From positions 39,353,098 through 39,417,097 of the forward strand of contig CM069449.1 of NCBI GenBank assembly GCA_035610835.1: a stretch of DNA of 64,000 nt, read 5' to 3'. Positions 11,466 through 23,142 of this stretch are shown here, piece by piece (position 1 is the stretch's first letter; each line of letters starts with the position of its first letter). A program made the position numbers and the translations under genes. Under the pieces are notes generated by a model. That model was given only the letters and a program-made list of their open reading frames with translations, was not told the origin of the DNA and ran no database searches. Origin of the DNA: Ophiura sarsii (taxonomy: Eukaryota > Echinodermata > Ophiuroidea > Amphilepidida > Ophiuridae).

Positions 11466-12009
11466 AGCAACACAATTATTGACTTTTGGCCCCTTACTGA
11501 CCTACTCATACCATCAAACCTTTTGTACCTTCTCAGCTGATTAAATGTTCTGGGCTCCGGCCTATGTAGACAACCATTCCCGATTATCAATCGCAAAAAA
11601 TCCCAAGTCAAAATAATGTCATTCATGTTGTTAACAAAACAGGTATAGACGAGAATGAAATACATTCAGATCTCGAGTCCTACAAACCCAAATAGGCCTA
11701 CCATAAATATTTATTTAGAATTTCCAAAGGCGGGAAAGACTTGATCACTGCACTCCTTGCTGATTGGATGTGTAGGCCTTAGCCACTAACTGTATACATT
11801 GCCGCTGTCTTATTTTGTTTTAATTGGTGATATCTTACATGTCTAATGCCCCTGATCTCAGGCCTCCCCTCGCCCCCCCCCCCCACCCCATTAAAATTTA
11901 AAAAAGAGAGAAAGGGAGAAGAGAAGGAGTGGGGGGTGGGGGGCAGGGTATTGCCCGAGTAAAGGGGTCAACCGTCTACATTCACATGGTCATGGGTTGA
12001 CAAAATAAA
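11466..12009. other. Intergenic, no gene recognised
   Basis: Unique-looking text followed by a C-rich and GA/GGGG-rich low-complexity patch at about 11870-11950. No coding signal. Confidence 0.5.
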
Positions 12010-12310
12010 ACGGCTGTCGGCTTGTCTTCGCGAGATGTCGTGTGTCGCAATTTGGCTATTTTTCAACTGTGTCGCATGCCGACTTACAAATTAGCTAAAA
12101 GTCGCGTGTCCGAAGCAAGGACGCTCTAATTATATATCCTCGGCGCGAAAACACACGCGACGATTGCGTTTTACGCAGAGAAAGTCACGGCTCATGTACA
12201 CGCACGATGCTGCATTCGTTCTTTTCGTGCAGTTCCGAAAAATACCGACATACCTCCAATTTTCCCATGGTGGGAATCCAAAATGGCGACCGTTACACGT
12301 AAAGAGATAG
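12010..12310. promoter_or_regulatory. CpG-richer patch with YY1-like site
   Basis: CpG dinucleotides are clearly more frequent here than in the flanking DNA (TCGCGAGATGTCG, CCTCGGCGCGAAAACACACG). CCAAAATGGCGACC at about 12279-12292 matches the core AANATGGCG bound by YY1-type factors near many animal promoters. The Toll-like gene starts 1.2 kb downstream on the + strand, but no exon or TATA box ties the patch to it. Possible promoter or CpG-conserved element only. Confidence 0.25.
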
Positions 12311-12954
12311 GGCAAAAAAATCGTCTGGTTTCTCCTTTATAATTCTGTGGTTGACACAGTTTTTAGAGTGTAGGATTGTAAGATAAATTATTATATTATA
12401 ATAATTTGGTCCTGAAGAAGTCAAAGCTAATCCTGACGAAAGTTTAAGCAGTCTTAAACTTGTCCGCCGGCGAACCCGTTAAGCTTTAGATAGGATGTTC
12501 ACATTATTTATATATTTATGTCTTATTTATTCTTTAACTATTTCTTTTCATTGATTTTTAAATTAATTGATTAATTAAATTAAATGACTAGTTAGTCCAA
12601 TTGATGGATTATCTAATCAATCAATCAATTAATATTATTATATCTGTCAATAGTCACTCAATTAATGATTTATGAATTCATTCACTTCATTATTCATCAT
12701 TCGATGTGATTGATGTATAAAGTAATAGTATTACTAACGAAAGTTTAGAAGAGAACTCAGCAGTTCGGAATTGAAGACTGCAACTTTCCTGGTGTTTATA
12801 TTATACCTCGTACCAAACTACCAGACCAACCCACTGATCTCTACATGTAGTAATCCATAACTAAACCAGTCGGTATTACAGATGAGTTGATATTGAATTA
12901 ACAGCGGACTGTGTAAATTACAACTGTACACCCCCCCCCCCCCCCCACCCCACA

Positions 12955-12985
<31 letters not shown>

Positions 12986-13540
12986 CTCACTGCCCTGTAC
13001 AATGTACATGTACATTCAATACACAATCATATCGAGAATGCAACCTAGCGTGACTATCTCCATCCTTATAACAACGAGCGTGATATTCAGCCTCATTTAT
13101 AGTTCGTAAACGCCGATAGCACTCGTACACTACAACTTCACATTTCAATTATACGTAAATGTTAGTAAGAGACCATCAGTAAACATGGCAAACTCCATCT
13201 ATAATATCTAGAAATACCAAAATGTGTGCGTTTTCGCAAACCCATGCCAATACAGGGCCCCTGTCGTAGCGGGCGCCAAAAACCCAATATGTCTCAGCAA
13301 TTTGGAACTGATTAAACTATAGTGTGTTTCAGCTTTGGGTCAAATATAGGTCTATTTTAGGGTACACATCTTTCGGAATCAGGAAATGACATAAAGGATA
13401 TGTTCAAGTACTTTACAGCTAACTACTCTTTGCATGAAGAAGAATATTATTGTCTACCACTTGTTTGGATAAGTCTCACTGGTTGTTGTATCCGTGTGTG
13501 GTATTGACTGACACAAGTCTCTGGATACTGGTGTACCAAG
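12311..13540. other. Intergenic upstream of the Toll-like gene
   Basis: AT-rich. It includes ATTAATTGATTAATT-type low complexity at 12540-12640, a ribozyme-like motif at 12412-12458 (see findings), and a poly-C/CA tract at 12930-12985. Text around 13190-13230 resembles the dispersed repeat near 29900 (ATGTCTAGAAAGACCAAAAT-like). No exon recognised. Confidence 0.5.
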
Positions 13541-14836
13541 ATGTGTAACTCCGCTGTATTGGGCATGTTTATATCACTGATAATAAGCAGTAGTCTACAG
13601 ATGCGCTTTGTATACGGTCAGGATGATCCACACTATCAACCTCCATGTAAGATGTATAACTATACTATCTATAGGTGCTATTATAAAATTCTCTGGTTGC
13701 TACCAGCGTTACCAAAGAAATTGATAACTAAAATTGAATTCAGTCAGAATAATATCAAAGTGATTTCAGCCAATAGTTTTTATGATCACCCAGAGCTTAT
13801 GGAAATAGATCTTAGTGGCAATCTTATCAATCAAATAGAAGGATTAGCTTTTAGTGGATTGCGCAACCTGACGGCACTTCGGCTGTTTGATAACTCTATA
13901 GAATGTATACCAGCCGATGCTTTCCAGGATCTTATCAACTTACGAGTGCTACAGCTTCAAGGCAACACGTTATATGATATACCCCACGCTGCACTATCGA
14001 TGTTACCTGCTCTGACGACGTTATACATTGATTCTGATCAATATAATGAGTTTACAACAGAAAATCTCACGATTCCTCTGATTAACATGACACTATTACA
14101 TCTCTCAGATCCAATGATATCATATTCTAGCACAGTGATTTTATCAAATAGCACTTTTAAAAAGATTCCAAATTTGAGTGAATTGATAATTGAACATGAT
14201 GAAATAGATGCAGAGTGTGGAACATTTGAGCCATTAAAACAATTAAAACTTCTAAGAACAGGATGCATCGAATTAACAGCACTGCAATCCGTTAGCGTTA
14301 CCGTTTTAGATTTGACCATTGATTGCTCGTGGGTAGTAGATGATACAGAAATAATGCTCATTACGATAGCCAGTGCTCAATCTGTAAAATATCTGGACAG
14401 ATTTGGAGCTGTGGAGACCTTAAAACTGAGTCAAAACATATCATCCATTGAGGAAGCCGCGTTTGCATTGATTAGAAAGTGTCACCGCAAAAATATCAAG
14501 TCCCAGGCACAGCTTATCCATTCAGCATGTTCGGGGGCATTCGTCAACTTGGTAAAACTAGATCTCAGTTCCAACATCATTGAGCGTATCGAATCTGGGG
14601 CATTCATTGGTTTGTCAAGTTTGAAAATCTTAGATTTGTCGGATAATCTACTTGTTGCCATCCCTGCACATGCTTTTCAAGTATTCAGTGAGGCAATGCC
14701 TGTGGCACATATTGACCTGTCAAACAACAACATCCATTCTATTGCAGGAAACTACACATATCCATTCGGTACATCCCAAAATCTGACTGAGCTATACTTA
14801 GATTGGAATGAAATAGGGAGTGATATCCTGAATTAG
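13541..14836 (+). CDS. Toll-like receptor, LRR ectodomain segment
   Basis: The ATG is preceded by A at -3. Residues 1-26 form a hydrophobic signal peptide, followed by a small cysteine-bearing N-cap (PPCKMYNYTIYRC). About a dozen leucine-rich repeats follow, the clearest being LMEIDLSGNLINQIEGLAF, LTALRLFDNSIECIPADAF, LVKLDLSSNIIERIESGAF and LKILDLSDNLLVAIPAHAF; the middle repeats are degenerate. In Toll-like receptors this domain binds pathogen molecules outside the cell or in endosomes. The frame ends at TAG 14834-14836, straight after a repeat start (LTELYLDWNEI). The usual cysteine-rich C-cap is absent. The transmembrane and TIR parts follow at once in another frame, so this is the 5' part of a broken receptor gene rather than a secreted LRR protein. 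At ~430 residues it is shorter than typical Toll ectodomains. Confidence 0.85.
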   Translation: MCNSAVLGMFISLIISSSLQMRFVYGQDDPHYQPPCKMYNYTIYRCYYKILWLLPALPKKLITKIEFSQNNIKVISANSFYDHPELMEIDLSGNLINQIEGLAFSGLRNLTALRLFDNSIECIPADAFQDLINLRVLQLQGNTLYDIPHAALSMLPALTTLYIDSDQYNEFTTENLTIPLINMTLLHLSDPMISYSSTVILSNSTFKKIPNLSELIIEHDEIDAECGTFEPLKQLKLLRTGCIELTALQSVSVTVLDLTIDCSWVVDDTEIMLITIASAQSVKYLDRFGAVETLKLSQNISSIEEAAFALIRKCHRKNIKSQAQLIHSACSGAFVNLVKLDLSSNIIERIESGAFIGLSSLKILDLSDNLLVAIPAHAFQVFSEAMPVAHIDLSNNNIHSIAGNYTYPFGTSQNLTELYLDWNEIGSDILN

Positions 14837-15053
14837 ATTGTGTGCAAGACATTACTATGCTCAAATACAAGCCAAATCTTCCCCTGATTCTAGGTGCAAT
14901 CATTCCAATCGTTGCCATAGTAACCATTATTGTCTTCATAAGCATCAAGTGGCAATGGCAAATCCGGTACAAACTCTTTCAACTGCGACACCGTCAGAGA
15001 CATTAAGATTACGTTGATGAAAATGATCTAGTCAACATTGTTGAAGACAATAT

Positions 15054-15117
<64 letters not shown>

Positions 15118-15660
15118 AATGATGATGGTGACTCAGATGAAGAGGCTGCTCGTCCATTGCGATTTGATGCTTACGTGGCTTACCATGACGACAACCAGAA
15201 CTGGGTGTTGGATGAAATGATTAAGAATATTGAAGGAGAGTACCTCAATGAAGAGGGTGAATTGGTACAAAATGATGAACAAGAACAGAGAATGGTATTG
15301 CACATTCCGGAAAGAGATACAGAGCCTGGACAACCTCGCATAAGGGCTGTCACAGATGCCATTCAACGCAGCACGAAGACCATTCTTGTCTTATCGCAAA
15401 GTTTCATGGCATGTGAATGGTGTTACTTTCAAATGCAGGTTGCTTTTGAGAGGTTATTTGCTGAAGGTCGCAATGTCATCATTCTTGTCCTGTTGGAGGA
15501 CATTCCATACCAACAAATGACCCGTGAACTTAGAAAACTGCTACGAAGAAAGCGCTACCTCAAGTGGCCCGATGACCCAGTTGGACGACGCCTGTTTTGG
15601 GGAAGATTGAGAGAGAGGATTAAGAAACCCGCACTCGTTGATCGCCGTTTTGAGATTTAA
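14824..15660 (+). pseudogene. Toll-like receptor, transmembrane and TIR segment
   Basis: Read in the frame of the TIR domain, this encodes a short juxtamembrane piece (CVQDITMLKYKPN), a membrane helix (LPLILGAIIPIVAIVTIIVF), basic residues (KWQWQIRYKLFQLRHRQRH), then an in-frame TAA at 15004-15006. After it come DYVDENDLV, a 21-residue aspartate run, and a full TIR domain. TIR box 1 is FDAYVAYHDD, box 2 region RDTEPGQPRI with ILVLSQSF, and box 3 is RRLFWGRL, close to the stop at 15658-15660. TIR domains recruit MyD88-type adaptors to start innate immune signalling. Two lesions separate it from the ectodomain: a frame change near 14824-14836 and the TAA. No intron would remove both without losing the membrane helix. 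Either a real pseudogene, an inactivating allele, or sequencing error. Confidence 0.85.
15055..15117 (+). repeat. (GAT)21 codon repeat
   Basis: Twenty-one consecutive GAT triplets, in frame with the TIR domain, would give a pure aspartate run between membrane helix and TIR. More acidic codons follow (AATGATGATGGTGACTCAG). Likely length-variable by slippage. Confidence 0.95.
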
Positions 15661-15817
15661 ATTGAGAATTCTATTCATCTGACAGAATTGGTGATTGATA
15701 AATGTCAGCAAGTTCACCAATAGCAGCATAAAATAGATGGGAACTATATATTTTCATTTTGTTGTGAACCAAGAGTGAGTGCTTCATGTTATACCTTGTT
15801 CATGTAAAAACTTGTGT

Positions 15818-16392
15818 AGTGAAGAGCTCAACAATAGAAATCCATGCACTGTGTGTATGTCCTATAGAGTAATTTCCAATTATTGTGTTACCGAACAGGC
15901 TAGGTAGTACATTTGGATGAATCTCTTGACACAATTTGCCACCAAACAACAAAGATAAGCCATGTTTAGCAAAAACCTAGCCGTTTCAACTTCGCATTTT
16001 TATCACATTACGTTGGGGGATGGGGGTGGGGGGGGGGGGGGAGACTGAAGGTAACCAAACACATCCCGAGTTGAACACTGTTCACTGCACATTTTCCTTG
16101 CGGGCTAATTCAAATTCAAAACGGTTGCAATGTGTGATCGTTATCCCCAGCGGTCATCCAGGCCATGCAATGCCATACTCGGCATTCTATCGGCGTAGTG
16201 TGTTGAAAATGCGAATTTGGAAATGTAGCAGATTTTAAATAGTGCTAATCATGGCGTATCTTTGTAGTTTAGTGATACCAAATTGTGCCAACAAAATTCA
16301 TCCAAATGTCTATTTAGCCTGTTTGGTTAAAAAATAATTGGAAGTCACTCTATAGGACATAAACAAGGTGTTCTTTTGCTGAGCTCTTTACA
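15818..16392. mobile_element. Long-TIR (foldback) element, copy A
   Basis: Arms of about 150 bases at 15818-15990 and 16240-16392 are inverted copies: AGAGCTCAACA, GTCCTATAGAGT, ACATTTGGATGAAT and CACAATTTG blocks on the left return in reverse order on the right. A G-rich tract lies in the middle. The same family occurs at 43569-44132. No coding capacity. Superfamily uncertain. Confidence 0.8.
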
Positions 16393-17780
16393 TATTGGGT
16401 CATGTGTTTTAAGCTCGCCTCCTTTCGCGTTACACACGGATTTTGGCTTTCGCGACATGATTTTAACTTTACACATTTATATTTGCTTGTATACCCCCCG
16501 GAGGTAGTAAAAGTATACATTTTCTGAAGGGAAATTGCATGAGGAAACCAAATATGCCATTAAAATTATAGTACGACCAAGAACTAAAATGGTATGATCG
16601 GAAATGTTCGGGAAAATATCAGAGTTTTTTAATTTTTAATTACTTTACATATTTGAATTCCTCATGAAATTATCCATTAGATGATATATAATTGTCAAAG
16701 TTACTACGTCGGTATGGTAATTATACCGGCTAGTGAATATCTCCAATTTTTATTTTATATTTTTTTAGAATTTTCAGAAATATTTGTTTAAGGATAAACC
16801 CTTTCCTGATATAATCTGCATTTCTGAATTCCTCTAGTTACAAGCTTTCCAAAAATGTATACTTTTGCTATCATAGGTTGAAAACTTTTTCTGTTATAGT
16901 CATTTTTATAAATCCGGTAAATTGAGGCTGATTATTCATGTTGACTGTGTAGCGAATAGGAAGAAAGCTGATGATCATGGTCTTATCCATAATTAATTAG
17001 TTGTTACAAATAGTTGACAAGTCTGTTGAACCACATACTTAAAGACTACTAAATATCCTTTAAAATGGGACCAGAATGGTGTTTGTAACATTAGGCGATG
17101 ACTAGTTATTGTAAAAAGAACAAAGATTATCGCCATTATTGGATTATCCCCATTGAGTTTGTACATGCGGCACCCCTTCCAGCACCACCCCTGGTCTCCA
17201 AACATCAAACAGCTGTATCTCCCTTTCTCTATTAGCTATACCAATGCCATTTTGCAGGCAGATAGCTTGTTATTAGGGCTTTAAAATGATACCAATTTGT
17301 TGAGATAGCTTTTGTGGTTTTGAAAATATTTGAGGAAAATGACAGCATAAAACTACAAAATGTAACGGCACCACCCTATTGGGAGGCGAGTTCATAACGC
17401 GTGACCATTGTTGTGATCAACCTGGCAGCTATGTGTGAATGTGCAGGAGCTAAAACAATTTCCCCCTATATCATGACTCATATGAAAGCAACCGCCAAGC
17501 TCCTGTTAATATTTAGCCCTCAATTCTAATGCGCTAGTAACCTGCAATAAATCATATGCACATGAGTAATATAGGAGGTCCCTTTTGAGTAGGTTTCAGG
17601 AGCAGGAGTAAATGAGCAGTGTATATGACGTCATGGTATAGGCTGCTCTATTTATAGAACGTTTACGCATCTTGGGATTTTCCGTTATTACGTAATAATT
17701 GATTGCACAATCAATGGAAATAGTGCTTAATAACCATGTACTGCATAGTAACAACATGTTTTCAATGTATTTAATTGTTT
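16393..17780. other. Intergenic, nothing recognised
   Basis: AT-rich unique-looking DNA with no convincing open frame, repeat array or inverted termini. Confidence 0.5.
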
Positions 17781-17784
17781 GATG

Positions 17785-17988
17785 TTTGGGTTTTTTTCTT
17801 TGCAGTTTTTGTTGGGTTTTTTGTTTTGTTTTGGTCTTATTTTTAAGTATTTTATTTTTTGTATTTCTTCTTACTTTCTTCTCATTTGTTTTCTTTCTCC
17901 GTTTTCTTTCTGCTTATTTTTCTTTCTATACTTAGTATTTCATTTTTATTTTTGTTGTATTTGTTTTTTCTTTGTTTTATTTTTACTT
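17785..17988. repeat. T-rich tract
   Basis: About 200 bases almost purely of T with G and C interruptions (A-rich on the - strand), directly after the 3' end of the reverse-transcriptase relic. It may be that element's A-rich tail. Open frames here only encode Phe/Leu low complexity. Confidence 0.6.
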
Positions 17989-19330
17989 TTATGATTTCGT
18001 TTTATACCTCTTCTTTTTCGTCTCTAAGCACTCTCGGTATAGTGTTTTAGTTTTTCCATCTCTGGAGTGTTTGTTGAGATGGTATTTAGTTAGCTGCATA
18101 CATTTCACTGAGGTGGTGAGTCGCTTTAATTGCAGGCCATAGCGTTTTCTGGACCTGTATAAAGCACTATTGGTAGTGCTTCTGGTTACTCCTGCCCATC
18201 TCTTCAGACGCTTTGTGCAGGTTGCCTCCAGTTTCTCGATATAGGTGATTGGGAAGTTGTAGATGGTAAATTCCCATACCATTTTTGGGATGATCACATG
18301 ATTGTAGATCCACATTTTCATGATACCATTTAATTTGCTTGCATCTGTTAACTCCAACATAGCAGACAACTTGGTGGTAACCATTTGTCTGATCTTATCA
18401 TCCTTCAGGTCTTCATAGATTAACTTCCCAAGGAATCTCATTGGTTGGCTGTGGATATATGTGATTTTCTGTCCGTCAATAACTAGCTGTGGGTCGTAGG
18501 CTACATATTGTGTTTTATGGCCTCTCCGCTTCTTGTCTGTATTCGGAACCACTTTCTTCATGGCATGAGATTTACATTTAACAGGCTTGGCTTTCATGGT
18601 TCTTGACCATTTGAGGAACTCGTTGGTGGTATATTTATGAGTCGTTGACAACCCTCTGTGTTTCTGGCAACCAGTGTAAGGTCATCGGCATAAGCTTTAA
18701 CTGAAGACACAATGTTGGAATTACTCATACGGTATCCAAGATGATCTGATTGGTCAAGAAGATCTAGACAGAGATTGAAAACAACTAGAAATAGAATGGA
18801 TGATAGCGGGCAGCCTTGAAATACTCCAATAAAGCATTGTATCCAGTCTGTTGTCCACTTCTCTGTTTTTACACGTATGAACACTTCATCGATCGTAATA
18901 GTTGAAGATAATCTTTCTGATGTGTTCCGGCACATAGTACCATTCCAAGGCAAATTGTTTAAGGTTATGTGGTACACTTCCATACGCGTTCTGTAAATCT
19001 AACCAAGTTGTCACGATTAGCTTGCCATTCTTTTTGGCATCTTGAAGCATTTCTGTAAGGGCTTCTGTGTGTTCAACACATCCTGATATTTTCTCCATGA
19101 AGCCCTTTTGAACAGATTTGTCAATATAGTTGTTCTCTGTTAAGTATTCAAGGGTTCTTTGAGCAAGAATGTCCATTCCAAGATTTCCACTTTCACAGTT
19201 ATAGGTCTGAAGTAGGCTGGTTCACTTGTATTCTCTTTTTTTGAGATAAGGATTGTTTCTCCAACTTTCCAGTCGGCAGGAATTGAATATATATATTTGT
19301 CAATGACCATCACAATCATCTTTACTAATC
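17989..19330 (-). pseudogene. R2/NeSL-type LINE reverse transcriptase, frameshifted
   Basis: Three overlapping - strand frames (19176-18886, 18983-18594, 18651-17989), plus an upstream piece near 19270 reading IPADWKVGETILISKKE, join into one degraded reverse transcriptase. Motif A is TTWLDLQNAYGSVPH, motif B GVFQGCPLSSILF, and motif C AYADDLTLVARN with the catalytic YADD. The last frame holds thumb-like sequence (KRLKRWAGVTRS, SRKRYGLQLKRL). The wording (QKGFMEK..GCVEHTEAL, FALEWYYVPEHIRKIIFNYY) resembles R2/NeSL/Utopia-group elements, a resemblance judged from memory. At least two frameshifts, and neither the N-terminal nor the endonuclease region is seen. A dead copy. Confidence 0.85.
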
Positions 19331-19734
19331 GCTAAATGTAAATGTGCACTAGTACTACCATATGAAGACACCAAATATGTAAACCCGTAAATGATGTGTA
19401 ATATGATTGTTTGATTTGATTATTTGTTTACTCAAACATAGTTTAAAATGCCAAACCTTTATGGACATATCGAGCTCGGATGATTTATTTGAAATGTAAG
19501 TAAAAAGAATGTAAATGTTATGCTTTGAAATATCACAGTTCAATATGCTTATCTAAATAGAAAAGAAAAGAAAATGATAACAATTATATGACTATTTTTG
19601 AATACACTTTTAGTGTTCTTTTCTTTTTAGACAATATTTGAAATATCACAGTTTGATACGATTATTTATATATACAACAAAAGGAGATGATTACAATAAT
19701 ATGGCTAATTTTAGAATACTTCAGTTTTAATTAA

Positions 19735-20074
19735 AGGGACACAATGCCATGTTGAATTTTTTGAATTTTAATTAATTTACTTCAGAATTTAAGATGAACA
19801 CTAAAATTGCCATTATTGTTGTTTCTACTAAAAAATAACCCAGCAAAACTTGACTAAAACAATGTTTTTAATATGTTGGAATACCACCCCTAACCATGTA
19901 AAATGCTGGTTGCGGCTCTACTAGTTTTGTTGTACAAAGAGGGCTGATTTTTCTTAATCCTTATAGGTGTAAGTTCATTCATGTAATACAATTGTAAAAA
20001 TATACAAATCTCAGTTTTTATCATACATTTTTGTAATTGAGGGCGCTGCCTCCACCACATCTCTTAATGCCCCT
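19735..20074. mobile_element. TTAA-flanked MITE (piggyBac-like)
   Basis: Flanked by TTAA at 19731-19734 and 20075-20078. Ends AGGGACACAATG and, reversed, AGGGGCATTAAG. TTAA target duplications are characteristic of piggyBac transposons, and the end resembles the element at 51854. No coding capacity. Confidence 0.6.
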
Positions 20075-20679
20075 TTAATGAATTACGTTTTTTAAGTATA
20101 TGATTGAAGTTGATTTATATAGACATGTACAATCATATGGTACCAAAGTGTGTATTCTTGATGTGAACATGTGATTGCTTGATTACGATTAAGTTTGAAA
20201 ACATACAAAAACATACAAAAACATACTGAGCTTCGATAAATTATTTATTTTAGTTCGAAATATTGTTTTAAAATAAATTAAATGTGTTTTACAAAGAAGA
20301 AGAAATTGAATTATATGTGATATGCCTGTGTTGAATATACGATTATACGAAAATACAATTATAGATGCTTTGAATGTACCAATCTTTAAAGAAAATCTAT
20401 TTGTTATGCTGTTTATGATTTGATTATGTGATGCAATCATGGATTAAATTCTGAATTTGTGTATATGTAATGTAATCATGCTATGCAAAATATGTAAAAG
20501 ATGTATGAAACTAAATTTGAAAGAATGACCAATTCTTTACTGACCGTGGCAGTCAAACCCTGTGATCATAATGTAATGTCAACAGTTCGCGAACACTAAC
20601 AGTCAAAGGGCTTGATTAAAGATTATTAACCAGACAGCTTAATAATGTGTTTGTATCACAATTGTTTATTTGACTATTT

Positions 20680-20850
20680 AACAATTTGTAAACTTATCAC
20701 TTTCCACGCGGCTATAAGTTTTACCATTTTTACAAAACAGATTGTTCAGAGAACTCTCCCATCTTTCAAGGTCTACCTCAAGAATTACTGAACCAATACT
20801 AGCCATGTTTGTACTTATTTCAATGCATTTCTTAAGGTGATTCCAAATAT
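20680..20850. repeat. Dispersed repeat, copy 1
   Basis: TCACTTTCCACGCGGCTATA, TTTTACCATT and CTGAACCAATACTAGCCATG reappear in reverse complement at 58030-58190 (ACCTATGGCCGCGTGGAAAG). Unidentified family. Confidence 0.6.
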
Positions 20851-23010
20851 CATGAATATGGTAATGACATTAAATAATGTTGACAGTTTTGAAACATTTT
20901 GTCAAGATTTGTAATGTCGTCTGCAGACGCCTGCCGCATGGAAAGCGTTATGATAATATCAAAACTGATGATCCTACCTGTCTTTAGCCATTACAATGTA
21001 TCTGTAGCCAGCGAGGATCTTTGGAGTCACACTTTTTATGTCGTTTGTATCATGCAATAGGACGAGGGTTTACAATTGAAATAAGAGATGGTTTATTTTG
21101 CGTCTGCAAATACTACTAAAGTAGTAACTCTAGTGAATAAATACCCGTGATAATGATTGAGTTTGTAGCATTATTTAAATACTGATGTTTACCGCAAATC
21201 AAAACCACCATTATCTCGAGTTAGCAACATATGCCATTTTGCGATCGTTTCGACCGCAACCTATGGTTTTAATAATAATTGGAAAGTCCCTGAACACACT
21301 ACAAAATGGTACCAATCAAATGCAATATGAAGTTGGAATCCTGTACTGCATAGATATTGATTACTGTTACATATCTATCAATAATATATATGAAGTACAT
21401 CAATTATGATCTGAACTCATCTTCATAAATTGCCCTTACTATTTATGAATTTTCAATCGGTCACCTAATATTAAAGGGGGTGGCTTCAGATATTTGGAGA
21501 TTATTATACATATCAAGTTATCCTAAAGTTGCACATGTTTGGGCATGTAGAAGGCAGTATGCCCACGCCATGCAAAGTTCTTCATTTTAGACCACTTGCC
21601 CCATGGAACAATAACCCCATATTCCCCTATAGATATTGTTATTTCCCTATTGATATTGTGACCACCACCGTCTGAAATTAGCTGGAGAATGTGAAGAGCG
21701 CCCTCATAATATAGTGCTGTGAATCAGCGAATCAGCACTGTAAGGTAATTTTCATTATTGCGCCCTCTTTTTATTACTAGAACGATGAATGGAAGCGCGA
21801 GATTTAGGATTGCATTGTATATGGGTTTGATCAGAGACCCTATAACTATGGGACAAGTATCTCGGCGGCAAAGTCCCCCGTTTACTATGCTTAAATTGAC
21901 GAATGATGATCTTAAAGGGGGCGCACTATCATGGTCGTAACAAACCAGACGACCTAAGACACGGTGGATTTTATCGGCTCAAAACATGATTTGTGACACA
22001 GAAATAGTACATCAATGGTCAAAAAAAGCTGATTGTGAATTAGAGTAAAACTTATTTGCTTTGATGATAGCAGAATTTAGTTCTTATATGACACGAAACA
22101 TTCAGAATTGGTTATTTGAAATTAATTTTCACGTGGAACAAAATACGAATTTCAAGTTGTGGATGGCTTCGTCTGACAGTGACAGAGGAGGGACGTGGCG
22201 TTATTTGCATTTTATGAATATTGTAATCAGATCAGTTGGGAAGGATGCTGGATCGCGACCATCACATCGTGTGAGGTCATGAATAGTCATGAATGAATAT
22301 TCATTCACAACGCGACGAATGATTGACAGTTTACGCTTAACTTCCAGTTCCAGATATGAACTTATAGAGTGCGCTATACTGTGAAACAAAATCTCAACAA
22401 TGGTCAGATAGGGTGTTACATCACCCTGGTTTGATACAATCGGCGTTCTACATTCATCTAGCTTGTCGGCCATCCTTGCAAAATCATTGCAGTTGAATGA
22501 CTAGCTATGATTTATGTGGAATGTGGCTTACATTGATGCTGCTTTAAGTGGCGTGCATGGCTGCACTAATCCAAATCAATCAAGGTAGAAACAATGAATT
22601 CATTCAAAGTGATTATATAACCCCATGGTAACTGGATCACGCAACTTTGGGTGTGATGGTTCACGCCAACAGCAGCTCGGAAGACCTTCCCATTAAGCAC
22701 CATTCCTGCATTACGCTGTTTTTGTGAAACCGGGAATAATTCCCATTGAAAAACACGTAAATAGAATGACCCCGAAACAACCGTTCGTTATGAACTAACC
22801 AGCTCGGCGCTTACGGTTTGTTTGGTCTTAAAGTAGCGTAGACTTGAGTAGGTTTCAGTAAATGGTTCCCAAAGGCTAAGCGCTTATGTATTTTTAGGGA
22901 TATTTGCTAAATTATTTCAGAAATTTTGGAAGCCAGCTAAATGAGCATCGCGCCTGCTAAGTTATGACAATCGCATTTTCAACACGTGTTGTTCACGCCT
23001 ATGGCAAGCT
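20851..23010. other. Intergenic, no gene supported
   Basis: Several short frames exist, the longest a 90-codon - strand frame at 22201-22473 beginning MADKLDE, but none shows a recognisable domain or splice context. Two TTAAAGGGGG words at about 21473 and 21912 are in direct, not inverted, orientation. Confidence 0.5.
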
Positions 23011-23142
23011 TAACCCTAACGCTACTACGTCTCACAGTCACCTCACAGCCAGCACCACGTGGCTTGCGCGCGCACAAGTTCTATCTCCTGTAGCACTAAA
23101 CAACGGGTATATATGGTCTCCGATTTCTTAGCCTGTGAAGCC

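Noticed and set aside
15038..15220. Frame encoding a run of methionines
   Set aside because: Wrong frame of the (GAT)21 repeat; the TIR frame gives aspartate and continues into conserved TIR boxes.
16412..17408. Possible TIR pair around GCTCGCCTCC and GGAGGCGAG
   Set aside because: The flanking CGCGTTA words fall in an order inconsistent with a simple inverted repeat, and no target duplication is visible.
22201..22473. 90-codon - strand frame starting MADKLDE
   Set aside because: No recognisable domain, splice partner or repeat of the frame elsewhere; an exon is possible but not supported.
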